Of a stretch of 9,655 bases of DNA, positions 1-6,489 are shown piece after piece. The position numbers and the translations under genes were made by a program. Numbering within the stretch: the first letter of the stretch is position 1; each line of letters opens with the position of its first letter. The stretch is from Planctomycetaceae bacterium (GTDB lineage: Bacteria; Planctomycetota; Planctomycetia; Pirellulales; Thermoguttaceae). The DNA lies in NCBI GenBank assembly GCA_031274385.1, contig JAISQH010000157.1, positions 1 through 9,655 of the forward strand, read 5' to 3'. Under the pieces are notes generated by a model. It saw only the letters and a program-made list of their open reading frames with translations, ran no database searches and was not told the DNA's origin.

Positions 1-24
1 TTTCTCTTTTTTTCATCTCCCCGA

Positions 25-53
25 TTCATTTTATTGATCGGAAAGAGTAAAAT
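25..53 (+). promoter_or_regulatory. Weak candidate promoter for the LRR lipoprotein cluster
   Basis: A TAAAAT hexamer at 48-53 lies 17 nt downstream of TTCATT at 25-30 and about 40 nt before the lipoprotein start. The -35 match is poor and the region is AT-rich, so this is only the best available candidate. No Shine-Dalgarno sequence is seen before the ATG at 95; the intervening leader is pyrimidine-rich. Confidence 0.25.
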
Positions 54-94
54 AGTGCCAGTTTCGATTTTTTGCTCTGTTTTTCCCAACCGCC

Positions 95-880
95 ATGACA
101 TTTCAACTGCCATTTTGTCGCAAGATTTTTTTCCTTGCCGTTATTTTTTTGCCGTTAGCAGGTTGTCCCAAGCCGCAATCTCCCCAGCCGAAACCTCTTA
201 CGCTGGTGCAGGAAAAAGCGGAACACTTGGCAATTAAACAACTTAAACTCGATAACACGGAAATCGGCGACAATGATTTGAAAAAAATTGTTGCCGAGAA
301 TCCGAATCTTATCGAACTGACACTCACCGGCACAAAAATCACCGACGACGGAATGGCATATTTAACGCAACTTCCGAAATTGAAAAAGGTTCGGATCAGT
401 AAAACAGCAATCACCAACGCCGCAGCCGAAAGTTTGGTAAAAATAACCACGCTGGAAGATATTGACCTTAGCCAGACGGAATTTGGCGATGACGGACTTG
501 CCGCGCTGAAGTTGTTGCCGAATCTGAAACGGCTAAATCTTTATACAACAAAGATTTCCGACTCAGGTCTTGATGCGTTGAAAGATTGGGCGTCGGCAAA
601 ATCGGTTGTTTGGTTGAACATTGACAAATGCCCGCTGACCGATGCCGCAATTCCAAAACTTTTACCACTGGAAAATCTTGAATGGCTGCATCTTGGTCGA
701 ACGGAATTAACCGATACCGGTCTTGATGATTTGGCGAAACTCAAGACGCTCAAAGAAGTTTCGATTACGAACACGAAAGTTTCCAAAGAAGGCGTTAAAA
801 AACTCCAAACCGCGTTGCCGGATTGCAAAATCAATGAAAACGCAGGGGAAAACGGAGGAGAAAAGAATGCCGCGCCGTAA
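95..880 (+). CDS. Leucine-rich-repeat lipoprotein
   Basis: A 261-aa predicted lipoprotein. The first 23 residues form a signal peptide (basic Arg9-Lys10, hydrophobic stretch, lipobox Leu-Ala-Gly-Cys at 21-24), so Cys24 should be lipidated and the protein anchored to a membrane facing outward. A Pro/Gln-rich linker (25-37) leads into about eight leucine-rich repeats spaced close to 24 residues. Their 'T-x-I-x-D-x-x-L' turns fall near residues 56, 81, 105, 129, 153, 181, 205 and 228, with one slightly longer repeat between 153 and 181. The tail (247-261) is rich in Asn, Gly and Glu. This repeat style is common in planctomycete proteins and usually implies protein-protein binding; the partner is unknown and no enzymatic domain is present. 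The ATG at 95 is supported by the signal peptide directly behind it. The last 14 nt overlap ybeY, suggesting translational coupling. Confidence 0.85.
   Translation: MTFQLPFCRKIFFLAVIFLPLAGCPKPQSPQPKPLTLVQEKAEHLAIKQLKLDNTEIGDNDLKKIVAENPNLIELTLTGTKITDDGMAYLTQLPKLKKVRISKTAITNAAAESLVKITTLEDIDLSQTEFGDDGLAALKLLPNLKRLNLYTTKISDSGLDALKDWASAKSVVWLNIDKCPLTDAAIPKLLPLENLEWLHLGRTELTDTGLDDLAKLKTLKEVSITNTKVSKEGVKKLQTALPDCKINENAGENGGEKNAAP
854..860 (+). promoter_or_regulatory. Shine-Dalgarno sequence that fixes the ybeY start
   Basis: GGAGGAG lies 6 nt before the ATG at 867, inside the 3' end of the lipoprotein gene. It supports that ATG over the upstream in-frame ATG at 723, which would add 48 Lys/Arg-rich residues unlike any YbeY. 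Confidence 0.8.
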
Positions 881-1367
881 AAAAAATTCGTTTCTGATCG
901 AAGTTCTCGACGAGCAGGATTATTTCGTAGTCGATCTCGAAAAAATTAAGTCGATTTGCGAAAAAATTCTGGACGATTTTACAATTCAAAGCGGCAAACT
1001 CGGTGTCATTTTGGTTGATAGCGATACGATTCATCAATATAATCGGGATTTTCTGAAACACGATTACCCGACTGATGTGATTAGTTTTCCTCTTGTGGAT
1101 CGCCGGCTCGAAGGACATCTCGAAGCGGAGATTCTGGCGTGTACTCAGGTCGCTCAGGATCGGGCACCGGAATTTGGCTGGTCGCCGGAGGAAGAGTTAT
1201 TATTGTACATTGTTCACGGAACATTACATCTTGTCGGTTTTAATGACACCACCCCGGAAGCCCAAACAATAATGCAACAAAAAGAACGCGACTACCTCGC
1301 CCATCTCGGAATTACTGTCCCAAAATGGAACCTCGACGATTGGGATGAACCGATAAGCGAAAATTAA
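867..1367 (+). CDS. ybeY: Endoribonuclease YbeY (rRNA maturation factor)
   Basis: A 166-aa UPF0054/YbeY protein of normal length. The family is a metal-dependent single-strand endoribonuclease acting in 16S rRNA 3'-end maturation and 70S ribosome quality control in the cytoplasm. Diagnostic segments are Tyr-Asn-Arg (58-60) followed by Asp-Tyr-Pro-Thr-Asp-Val-Ile-Ser-Phe-Pro (66-75), matching the family's R...PTDVLSFP block, and the metal motif His117-Gly-Thr-Leu-His121-Leu-Val-Gly-Phe-Asn-Asp127. In E. coli the third ligand is His124; the equivalent position here is Asp127, so the site would be His-His-Asp. The start is set by a strong Shine-Dalgarno sequence and overlaps the lipoprotein gene by 14 nt. 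The methyltransferase gene starts 19 nt after the stop, so the three may be co-transcribed. Confidence 0.93.
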   Translation: MPRRKKNSFLIEVLDEQDYFVVDLEKIKSICEKILDDFTIQSGKLGVILVDSDTIHQYNRDFLKHDYPTDVISFPLVDRRLEGHLEAEILACTQVAQDRAPEFGWSPEEELLLYIVHGTLHLVGFNDTTPEAQTIMQQKERDYLAHLGITVPKWNLDDWDEPISEN

Positions 1368-1386
1368 CAAGCAAAAATTCAAACTG

Positions 1387-3075
1387 ATGGCAACCAACAA
1401 AATCATACTCGGCGACAATCTCGAAATACTCAAAAAAATCGAAGATAATTCGGTGGACTTAATTTATCTTGATCCGCCATTTTTTAGTAATAAAAATTAC
1501 GAAATTATTTGGGGCGACGAAGGTGAGATTCGTAGTTTCAAAGATCGTTGGGCTGGTGGTATTGAACATTACATTGCTTGGCTCAAAGAACGTGTTTATG
1601 AAATGTATCGGGTTTTGAAACAAACCGGTACGTTATTCCATCATTGCGATAGGCACGCAAACGCTTATATTCGTGTCGAAATTTTGGATAGAATTTTTGG
1701 ACAAAATAATTTTATCAACGAATTTATTTGGAAACGAAGTTCTAATCGTTCCAGTATTTCAAAAGCAGCGAGAAAAAATTACGATACCATCTTTTTTTAT
1801 GCCAAGTCGAAAAAATATACCTATAACCAACTCTTTATGGAACTTTCGGCAACGTCAAAAGACCTGTACAAAAACAAAGATAAACACGGGTTCTATCAGA
1901 CAGTACCATTGTTAGTCAGTGGTAAACGCAAAGGAGAAACAGGAAAAATATGGAAAGGTATTGATCCCAATAAACAAGGACAAGAGGGAATGCACTGGGT
2001 TACAACTCCCGACAAATTGGATGAGTACGAAAAACAAGATTTAATTTATTTTCCAAAAAATGGTAAAACACCGCGATTGAAATATTATTTAAAACAAAGT
2101 CCCGGTGTTCCATTAAGCGAAGTGTGGGATGATATACCGTTGGTTCAAGGTAACGAGCGTATCGGTTATCCGACACAAAAACCGGAAGCATTATTGGAAC
2201 GTATCATTAAAGCATCAAGTAATAAAGGCGATCTCGTTCTTGATCCTTTTGTCGGAGGCGGAACAACAGTTGCGGTAGCGGATCGATTGGAACGTAAATG
2301 GATTGGTATTGACCAATCCGTACAAGCAGTAAAAGTAACAGAATTTCGATTACAGAGACAACAAGATTTATTCAGTAATCCGTTTACCGTACAACTTCAT
2401 AAATACGACTACGACACATTACGTTACGCGGATTCTTTTGAATTTGAGGAATGGATCGTACAGCAGTACGGCGGGACGGGCAATGTAAAACAACGCGGCG
2501 ACTACGGAATTGACGGCAGAATGTCCGATAACACGCCGATTCAGGTGAAACGGAGCGACAATGTCGGACGGAATGTTCTCGATAACTTTATGTCTGCAGT
2601 ACGCCGCTTCGACAAGGCGTTACTCGAAAAGAACCGGAAAGAAAAAAAACCTGTTGGTCATCTTATTGCGTTTTCGTTCAATAAAGGTATCAAAGAGGAA
2701 ACTGCCCGGCTCAAAAATCAAGAAGGAATTATTCTCAAACTTGTTACAGTGGAAGAAATCGTTCCGATTGCGAAAAAGCCGACGATTGCAATTGAGGTTA
2801 GCGAGAAATCCCGTGACGAAAACGGCATTTGGGATATCGAATTGACGGCAACCGGTCATAGTGATGCCGGAGTTGAGTTTTACAGTTGGGATTGTTCCTA
2901 CGATCCTGAGAAAGGTTTCAAACCGTCACTGATGATCGACAAGGAAGGTCGGCATCGGCATCAATTCAAAGCCGGATTGCATCACATCGCCGTAAAAGTC
3001 GTTGACAATGACGGTCTCGAAAGTGTCGAAGTCATTAAATTGCAAGTCAACGGAAAAATTAAAAAAACACTTTAA
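1387..3075 (+). CDS. DNA methyltransferase fused to Mrr-like nuclease and PKD-like domain
   Basis: A 562-aa protein with three visible parts. Residues 1-325 are an N4-cytosine/N6-adenine DNA methyltransferase of the beta class: catalytic motif IV Asp-Pro-Pro-Phe (29-32) precedes the SAM-binding motif Asp-Pro-Phe-Val-Gly-Gly-Gly-Thr-Thr (286-294), with a putative target-recognition region between (about 115-255) and a Pro-Thr-Gln-Lys-Pro-Glu block at 262-267. Residues about 345-460 resemble the Mrr catalytic domain: an acidic FEFEEW helix (351-356), Gly-Asp-Tyr-Gly-Ile-Asp376-Gly, then Gln386-Val-Lys388 and Val-Gly-Arg, i.e. a PD-(D/E)XK core of the D-x9-QxK type. Residues about 465-557 look like a PKD/Ig fold, with FYSWD (498-502) and VVDNDGLES (538-546). 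The likely role is a single-chain restriction-modification enzyme; a modification enzyme with an inactive nuclease fold is the alternative. No separate restriction or specificity gene is in the window. The ATG at 1387 has no Shine-Dalgarno sequence, but the sequence right after it (IILGDNLEIL) is the normal start of the fold. GC content rises sharply after about position 2450. Confidence 0.88.
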   Translation: MATNKIILGDNLEILKKIEDNSVDLIYLDPPFFSNKNYEIIWGDEGEIRSFKDRWAGGIEHYIAWLKERVYEMYRVLKQTGTLFHHCDRHANAYIRVEILDRIFGQNNFINEFIWKRSSNRSSISKAARKNYDTIFFYAKSKKYTYNQLFMELSATSKDLYKNKDKHGFYQTVPLLVSGKRKGETGKIWKGIDPNKQGQEGMHWVTTPDKLDEYEKQDLIYFPKNGKTPRLKYYLKQSPGVPLSEVWDDIPLVQGNERIGYPTQKPEALLERIIKASSNKGDLVLDPFVGGGTTVAVADRLERKWIGIDQSVQAVKVTEFRLQRQQDLFSNPFTVQLHKYDYDTLRYADSFEFEEWIVQQYGGTGNVKQRGDYGIDGRMSDNTPIQVKRSDNVGRNVLDNFMSAVRRFDKALLEKNRKEKKPVGHLIAFSFNKGIKEETARLKNQEGIILKLVTVEEIVPIAKKPTIAIEVSEKSRDENGIWDIELTATGHSDAGVEFYSWDCSYDPEKGFKPSLMIDKEGRHRHQFKAGLHHIAVKVVDNDGLESVEVIKLQVNGKIKKTL

Positions 3076-3079
3076 CAAT

Positions 3080-3105
3080 AATCGCAACATTTTGTTGCGG
3101 TTTTT
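3080..3105 (+). terminator. Rho-independent terminator after the methyltransferase gene
   Basis: A perfect 7-bp stem CGCAACA (3083-3089) / TGTTGCG (3093-3099) with a TTT loop is followed by GTTTTT (3100-3105). Upstream As can pair with the T tract. It begins a few bases after the stop at 3075 and should separate the lipoprotein-ybeY-methyltransferase cluster from the helicase gene. Confidence 0.75.
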
Positions 3106-3114
3106 ACACCAACA

Positions 3115-3128
3115 TTATTTTAATCAAC
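3115..3128 (+). repeat. 14-nt sequence shared by helicase and PIN gene leaders, copy 1
   Basis: TTATTTTAATCAAC ends one base before the helicase ATG and recurs exactly at 5493-5506, upstream of the PIN-domain gene. No Shine-Dalgarno sequence is present here. It may be a promoter or leader element, or a chance match in AT-rich DNA. Confidence 0.4.
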
Positions 3129-3129
3129 G

Positions 3130-5460
3130 ATGGCTAAAGAACAAAAATCGAACGAAAATAAAAGACACAATGGCAAAAAGTCCGGACGGCGGTTCGGAAA
3201 ACGGCGGGAGAATTACGTTGATTCGTTCCGTTGGGGTTTTGTCGAAGGGGAAGATCGGGAAGATGTCGGTCCCGACGATGAGTTGTATTTCGGTGAACCG
3301 GAGGATTCCAAAATCTTGGAGAAACCGAAAAAAACCGAACATTCCAAACCGCAGCGATCTAAAAAATCTGCAAACCGGACGTTGGCGGCAAAGAATAATG
3401 AAACAAAGGAACCGTTGACAAAAACGGTAAAAAAACCGGACGGAAAAAACAATCGCACTTATCGAAACGATAAAATGGCGGTTCAATTACCGATTTCTGA
3501 TCTTCCGTTGTTTGATAGTGATAATGACAATGACAATGACGATGATGATCTCAATCTTCCGAGTTACGGTCGGACTCCTGTTCCGAAGGATAACGAACTG
3601 CCGCAAGTCATTCCGTCACAAAAAATAGACAAAAAACATCGTGACGCGAACCAGCCTCCCCAACCGCAGGTTCAAACTAAATCGAATATTGTTCCGGTAA
3701 TACCGCCGGCGTCGCAATCCGTTTCGTTGAGAGCGAGAAAAGAGCAAATGGTTTGGGATCCTGATAAGAGAGAATATGTTCCGCTTATTATTCCTGAAAA
3801 AATACCGGACAAAAAACAGACTCCACCGGTTGATCGTCAACCGGTTCCGAAAAACGAACGAAATTCTGCAACCGAATTGCCGAAAATAAGCAATACGGAA
3901 AAAGAACCGATTTCGGTACGAAAAAAGAAAAAGCGTTCGCGCAACAAATTGAAATCGACCGTTTCCGTTTCACCTCAGGAATCCCGGCACGAAAAAAAAC
4001 CGGAAATCCCTCCCGCCGTAACGGAAAATAAAACCGATATTAAAACAAACGCCGGAAAAACCGCAACGCAACAACAAGAAACCGAAAAAGACTCTTTTCG
4101 TTCAAAAAATCATCAGGAATTTCGCGAAGAACGGCAACAAGAGACTTATCGTTCGGTTTCTCAACATCGCGGCGACATCCAACCGTTGGTTGAATCAAAA
4201 AATCCCGATCCGGCTGATATTGAGGCGGAAGTCAGCGGTTTTGCCGAACTTGGTGTTTCTGAAACAATGTTGGACGCCTTAAAAATTGTCCGTTATTTAG
4301 AACCGACACCGATTCAGTCGGGCGTTTTCAAACAAGTCAAAGCCGGTACCGATCTCATGGGACAGGCTCAAACAGGAACAGGCAAAACCGCTGCGTTTTG
4401 TATTCCGATTATTGAAGGCGTTGAAGAGTGTCCGCCGGGCAATGATCCTGTTGCGCTAATTCTTGTCCCGACACGGGAGTTGGCGGTTCAGGTTCGTGAT
4501 GAGGCGGTGCGTCTTGCTTACGGGCGTGATATACGAATGACCGCTTGTTACGGCGGAAAACCGCTTGCCAAACAAATTGCAAGACTTCGTGATGGCATTG
4601 ACGTGATTGTTGGAACACCGGGACGAATTCTCGATTTGATGAATCGCCGTGCTTTATCGTTGTCTCATCTTCGTTGGGTTGTTCTTGATGAAGCAGACCG
4701 AATGCTTGACATTGGTTTTCGTCCCGATATTGAGAAGATTTTGAAACGAACACCGCCGGAACGCCAAACTTTATTGTTTAGCGCAACACTTCCTCAGCCG
4801 GTTGTCCGACTTGCCGAAAAGTACATGAAATCGCCGGAAGTTCACGATTTTTCGAACAAGGGACTTGCTGTTGAAACTATTGAGCAATTTTATGTTACAG
4901 TTGATCCTGAACGAAAATTCGATGCGTTGGTTTATCTGTTGAACGAACAGCAGCCGAATCAGGCGATTATTTTTACACGAACCAAACGCGGGGCGGATCG
5001 TTTGGCAAGACTTCTTGCGAAGCAGGTTGAAAGTTTGGCTGCGATTCACGGCGATTTGGCGCAGGGTGAACGTGATCGGGTGATGACACAATTTCGTGCC
5101 GGAAAATTGCGGTATCTTGTTGCGACAGATGTTGTGGGACGCGGCATTGATGTATCGGGAATTTCGCACATTATCAATTACGACATTCCGGCTTTTTGTG
5201 ATGATTATATTCATCGGGTCGGCAGAACCGGACGGATGGGACGGGAAGGCGTTGCTTATACCTTCGTTACCGTACAAGAAGGTTCGGAACTGACACGAAT
5301 CGAAATGCGCATCGATAAACTTTTGAAACGAGCCGATTTGAAAGGCTTTGAATCATTCACCAAACCGAGTGATCCGAACGTAACTCCGGACGAAGAATCA
5401 TCGCAGGAACCCAAACCGGTCTATGGAAAACATGTACGAAAAATCCGCCGGGCATTGTGA
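3130..5460 (+). CDS. DEAD-box ATP-dependent RNA helicase with long low-complexity N-terminus
   Basis: A 776-aa protein. Its C-terminal ~400 residues are a complete DEAD-box core: a Q-motif region from Phe371 through Thr-Pro-Ile-Gln, Walker A Ala-Gln-Thr-Gly-Thr-Gly-Lys-Thr (413-420), PTREL and TPGR motifs, Asp-Glu-Ala-Asp (520-523), Ser-Ala-Thr (551-553), ATDVVGRGID, and His-Arg-Val-Gly-Arg-Thr-Gly-Arg (695-702). All motifs needed for ATP-dependent RNA unwinding are intact; the order and sequence resemble the RhlE/CsdA-type bacterial helicases of ribosome assembly and RNA decay. Residues 1-370 are charged, rich in Lys, Pro, Gln and Asn, and likely disordered, with an Asp/Asn run (129-140) and a short aromatic-containing island Trp-Asp-Pro-Asp-Lys-Arg-Glu-Tyr-Val-Pro-Leu (209-219). 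Bacterial DEAD-box proteins more usually carry such extensions at the C-terminus. The gene follows a terminator, so it probably has its own promoter. The exact start is less certain because no Shine-Dalgarno sequence is visible. The specific subfamily is not assigned. Confidence 0.93.
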   Translation: MAKEQKSNENKRHNGKKSGRRFGKRRENYVDSFRWGFVEGEDREDVGPDDELYFGEPEDSKILEKPKKTEHSKPQRSKKSANRTLAAKNNETKEPLTKTVKKPDGKNNRTYRNDKMAVQLPISDLPLFDSDNDNDNDDDDLNLPSYGRTPVPKDNELPQVIPSQKIDKKHRDANQPPQPQVQTKSNIVPVIPPASQSVSLRARKEQMVWDPDKREYVPLIIPEKIPDKKQTPPVDRQPVPKNERNSATELPKISNTEKEPISVRKKKKRSRNKLKSTVSVSPQESRHEKKPEIPPAVTENKTDIKTNAGKTATQQQETEKDSFRSKNHQEFREERQQETYRSVSQHRGDIQPLVESKNPDPADIEAEVSGFAELGVSETMLDALKIVRYLEPTPIQSGVFKQVKAGTDLMGQAQTGTGKTAAFCIPIIEGVEECPPGNDPVALILVPTRELAVQVRDEAVRLAYGRDIRMTACYGGKPLAKQIARLRDGIDVIVGTPGRILDLMNRRALSLSHLRWVVLDEADRMLDIGFRPDIEKILKRTPPERQTLLFSATLPQPVVRLAEKYMKSPEVHDFSNKGLAVETIEQFYVTVDPERKFDALVYLLNEQQPNQAIIFTRTKRGADRLARLLAKQVESLAAIHGDLAQGERDRVMTQFRAGKLRYLVATDVVGRGIDVSGISHIINYDIPAFCDDYIHRVGRTGRMGREGVAYTFVTVQEGSELTRIEMRIDKLLKRADLKGFESFTKPSDPNVTPDEESSQEPKPVYGKHVRKIRRAL
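3523..3540 (+). repeat. Hexanucleotide microrepeat in the helicase N-terminus
   Basis: AATGAC is repeated three times in tandem, within a longer Asp/Asn codon run encoding residues 129-140. The reading frame is preserved because the unit is 6 nt, so copy-number change would only alter the length of the acidic stretch. Confidence 0.6.
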
Positions 5461-5492
5461 TTTGCATTACAAATTTTACAATTTCAATTTTT

Positions 5493-5506
5493 TTATTTTA
5501 ATCAAC
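5493..5506 (+). repeat. 14-nt shared leader sequence, copy 2
   Basis: An exact second copy of TTATTTTAATCAAC, in the 72-nt gap between the helicase stop and the PIN-gene ATG at 5533. Here it lies 26 nt before the start rather than directly adjacent, which argues against a ribosome-binding role and leaves a promoter element or coincidence. Confidence 0.4.
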
Positions 5507-5532
5507 ACGCTTTCAGACACCAATTTTACGGG

Positions 5533-6198
5533 ATGGATCGGTATGACGTATTAAAAAGGTTGGCTCGGCAATGTTCAAAGAGACCGGTCTCGAAAAATTT
5601 TCCGAAAGAGGAAAATCAACAACTTGCCAACCAAATCAAAGATTGGTTGAATCGGTACGAAAACGATGGCGACATTAAAAGCCGTGACGAAGTTCGCATG
5701 CTTCGTGATTTTTTGTTACTTCACGAAGCGGCTTCAAAAGGGACTGTTTTTGTTCAAAAAACTCAGCAAGAATTTCGTTATTACCTTGTTATTGATACGA
5801 ATATTTTCTTTCACGACGAAGAGATTCTGAGCCGATTGGACGATCATGATATTTTTGTTCTGCCGCAAATTGTTCTCGATGAATTGTGCAATCGGGCTAA
5901 AAATAAAGATCATAACGGAAAGAAGTCGCAACGAATATTGACTCATATCCGTCAATTTCCTGCGAACCGCATGTTGAAAACTCATGTTAGCCGAATGGAT
6001 GCACGCCAATTGTTGTTACCATTTCCTGTTGTAACAAAAAATGACAATTGCGATCATCAGATTCTTGCGGTTAGTAAACGGCTTCTGACTGAAAAGAAAC
6101 CGGCACAACTTCTTTCCAATGACACTGAGTTACGAAAAAAGGCAACGCAATTAGGGATTCCTACTCTTTCGCTTCGGGAATTTCTCGCTGATTACTAA
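5533..6198 (+). CDS. PIN-domain protein (putative ribonuclease)
   Basis: A 221-aa protein. Residues 1-80 are mainly charged and helical-looking with no recognised domain. Residues 83-221 form a PIN domain: the opening strand Tyr-Leu-Val-Ile-Asp88-Thr-Asn, then Val-Leu-Asp-Glu117-Leu, Asn-Asp171-Asn-Cys-Asp174-His-Gln-Ile-Leu, and Leu-Leu-Ser-Asn-Asp197-Thr-Glu-Leu-Arg. These give the acidic cluster that binds divalent metal in active PIN nucleases, so catalysis looks intact. The layout resembles the larger PIN domains found alone or fused to PhoH-like ATPases more than the short VapC toxins (about 130 aa), and there is no antitoxin-sized gene upstream. It lies 72 nt after the RNA helicase on the same strand, so a joint role in RNA processing or decay is possible but inferred. 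The start codon lacks a clear Shine-Dalgarno sequence. The substrate is unknown. Confidence 0.82.
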   Translation: MDRYDVLKRLARQCSKRPVSKNFPKEENQQLANQIKDWLNRYENDGDIKSRDEVRMLRDFLLLHEAASKGTVFVQKTQQEFRYYLVIDTNIFFHDEEILSRLDDHDIFVLPQIVLDELCNRAKNKDHNGKKSQRILTHIRQFPANRMLKTHVSRMDARQLLLPFPVVTKNDNCDHQILAVSKRLLTEKKPAQLLSNDTELRKKATQLGIPTLSLREFLADY

Positions 6199-6213
6199 TG
6201 ACTGAAAAGCGAA

Positions 6214-6482
6214 GTAACTGTCTATTTTGTTTTTTTAAGGATTGCGCGCAAAGACGCAAAGAAATTCAAGGTTTGTTTTAACTTGTTGTGTTTTGACCGT
6301 GTTCATTATTATTTTACTCAAAGATGATTTTTATAACTTCATGTTATAAAAAAATTTGTTTTATTTTTTTCGTGAAATCTCGTGTTTTTCGTGGTAGAAT
6401 CTCACAAATGGATAACTTGATGCGAAAAAGATGTCCGTTTGATTCTTTGCGTCTTTGCGCGCAAAATAAAATAGACAGTTAC
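6214..6482. repeat. 269-bp inverted-repeat (MITE-like) element
   Basis: Two-part arms are exact inverted matches: 6214-6228 pairs with 6468-6482 (15 bp, GTAACTGTCTATTTT) and 6242-6263 pairs with 6443-6464 (22 bp, containing GCGCAAAGACGCAAAG). They are separated by 13 nt on the left and 3 nt on the right. Both arms contain the palindrome TTGCGCGCAA. The 179-nt interior has an AT-rich 10-bp hairpin near its centre and three TCGTG motifs (6370, 6380, 6389). It has no convincing gene. CGCAAAG-type and TTCGTG-type repeats are, from memory, dispersed in intergenic DNA of several phyla, so this is likely one copy of a non-autonomous repeat. It fills almost all of the convergent gap between the PIN gene and uvrC, and could also act as a bidirectional transcription barrier. 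No clear target-site duplication was found. Confidence 0.7.
6328..6352. repeat. Central AT-rich hairpin in the inverted-repeat element
   Basis: TTTTTATAAC (6328-6337) and GTTATAAAAA (6343-6352) form a perfect 10-bp stem with a TTCAT loop, close to the symmetry centre of the larger element. It is AT-rich and lacks a following T tract on either strand, so it is not called a terminator. Confidence 0.6.
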
Positions 6483-6489
6483 AGAAAAT

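Noticed and set aside
723..866. Upstream ATG that would add 48 residues to YbeY
   Set aside because: The added residues lie in the lipoprotein gene, are Lys/Arg-rich and unlike YbeY; the ATG at 867 has a strong Shine-Dalgarno sequence.
4771..5277. 168-codon minus-strand open frame inside the helicase gene
   Set aside because: It is antisense to the conserved helicase motifs, has no recognisable domain and is explained by codon bias of the real gene.
5533..6198. VapC-type toxin of a toxin-antitoxin pair
   Set aside because: The protein is longer than VapC, has an 80-residue N-terminal region and no antitoxin-sized gene sits beside it.
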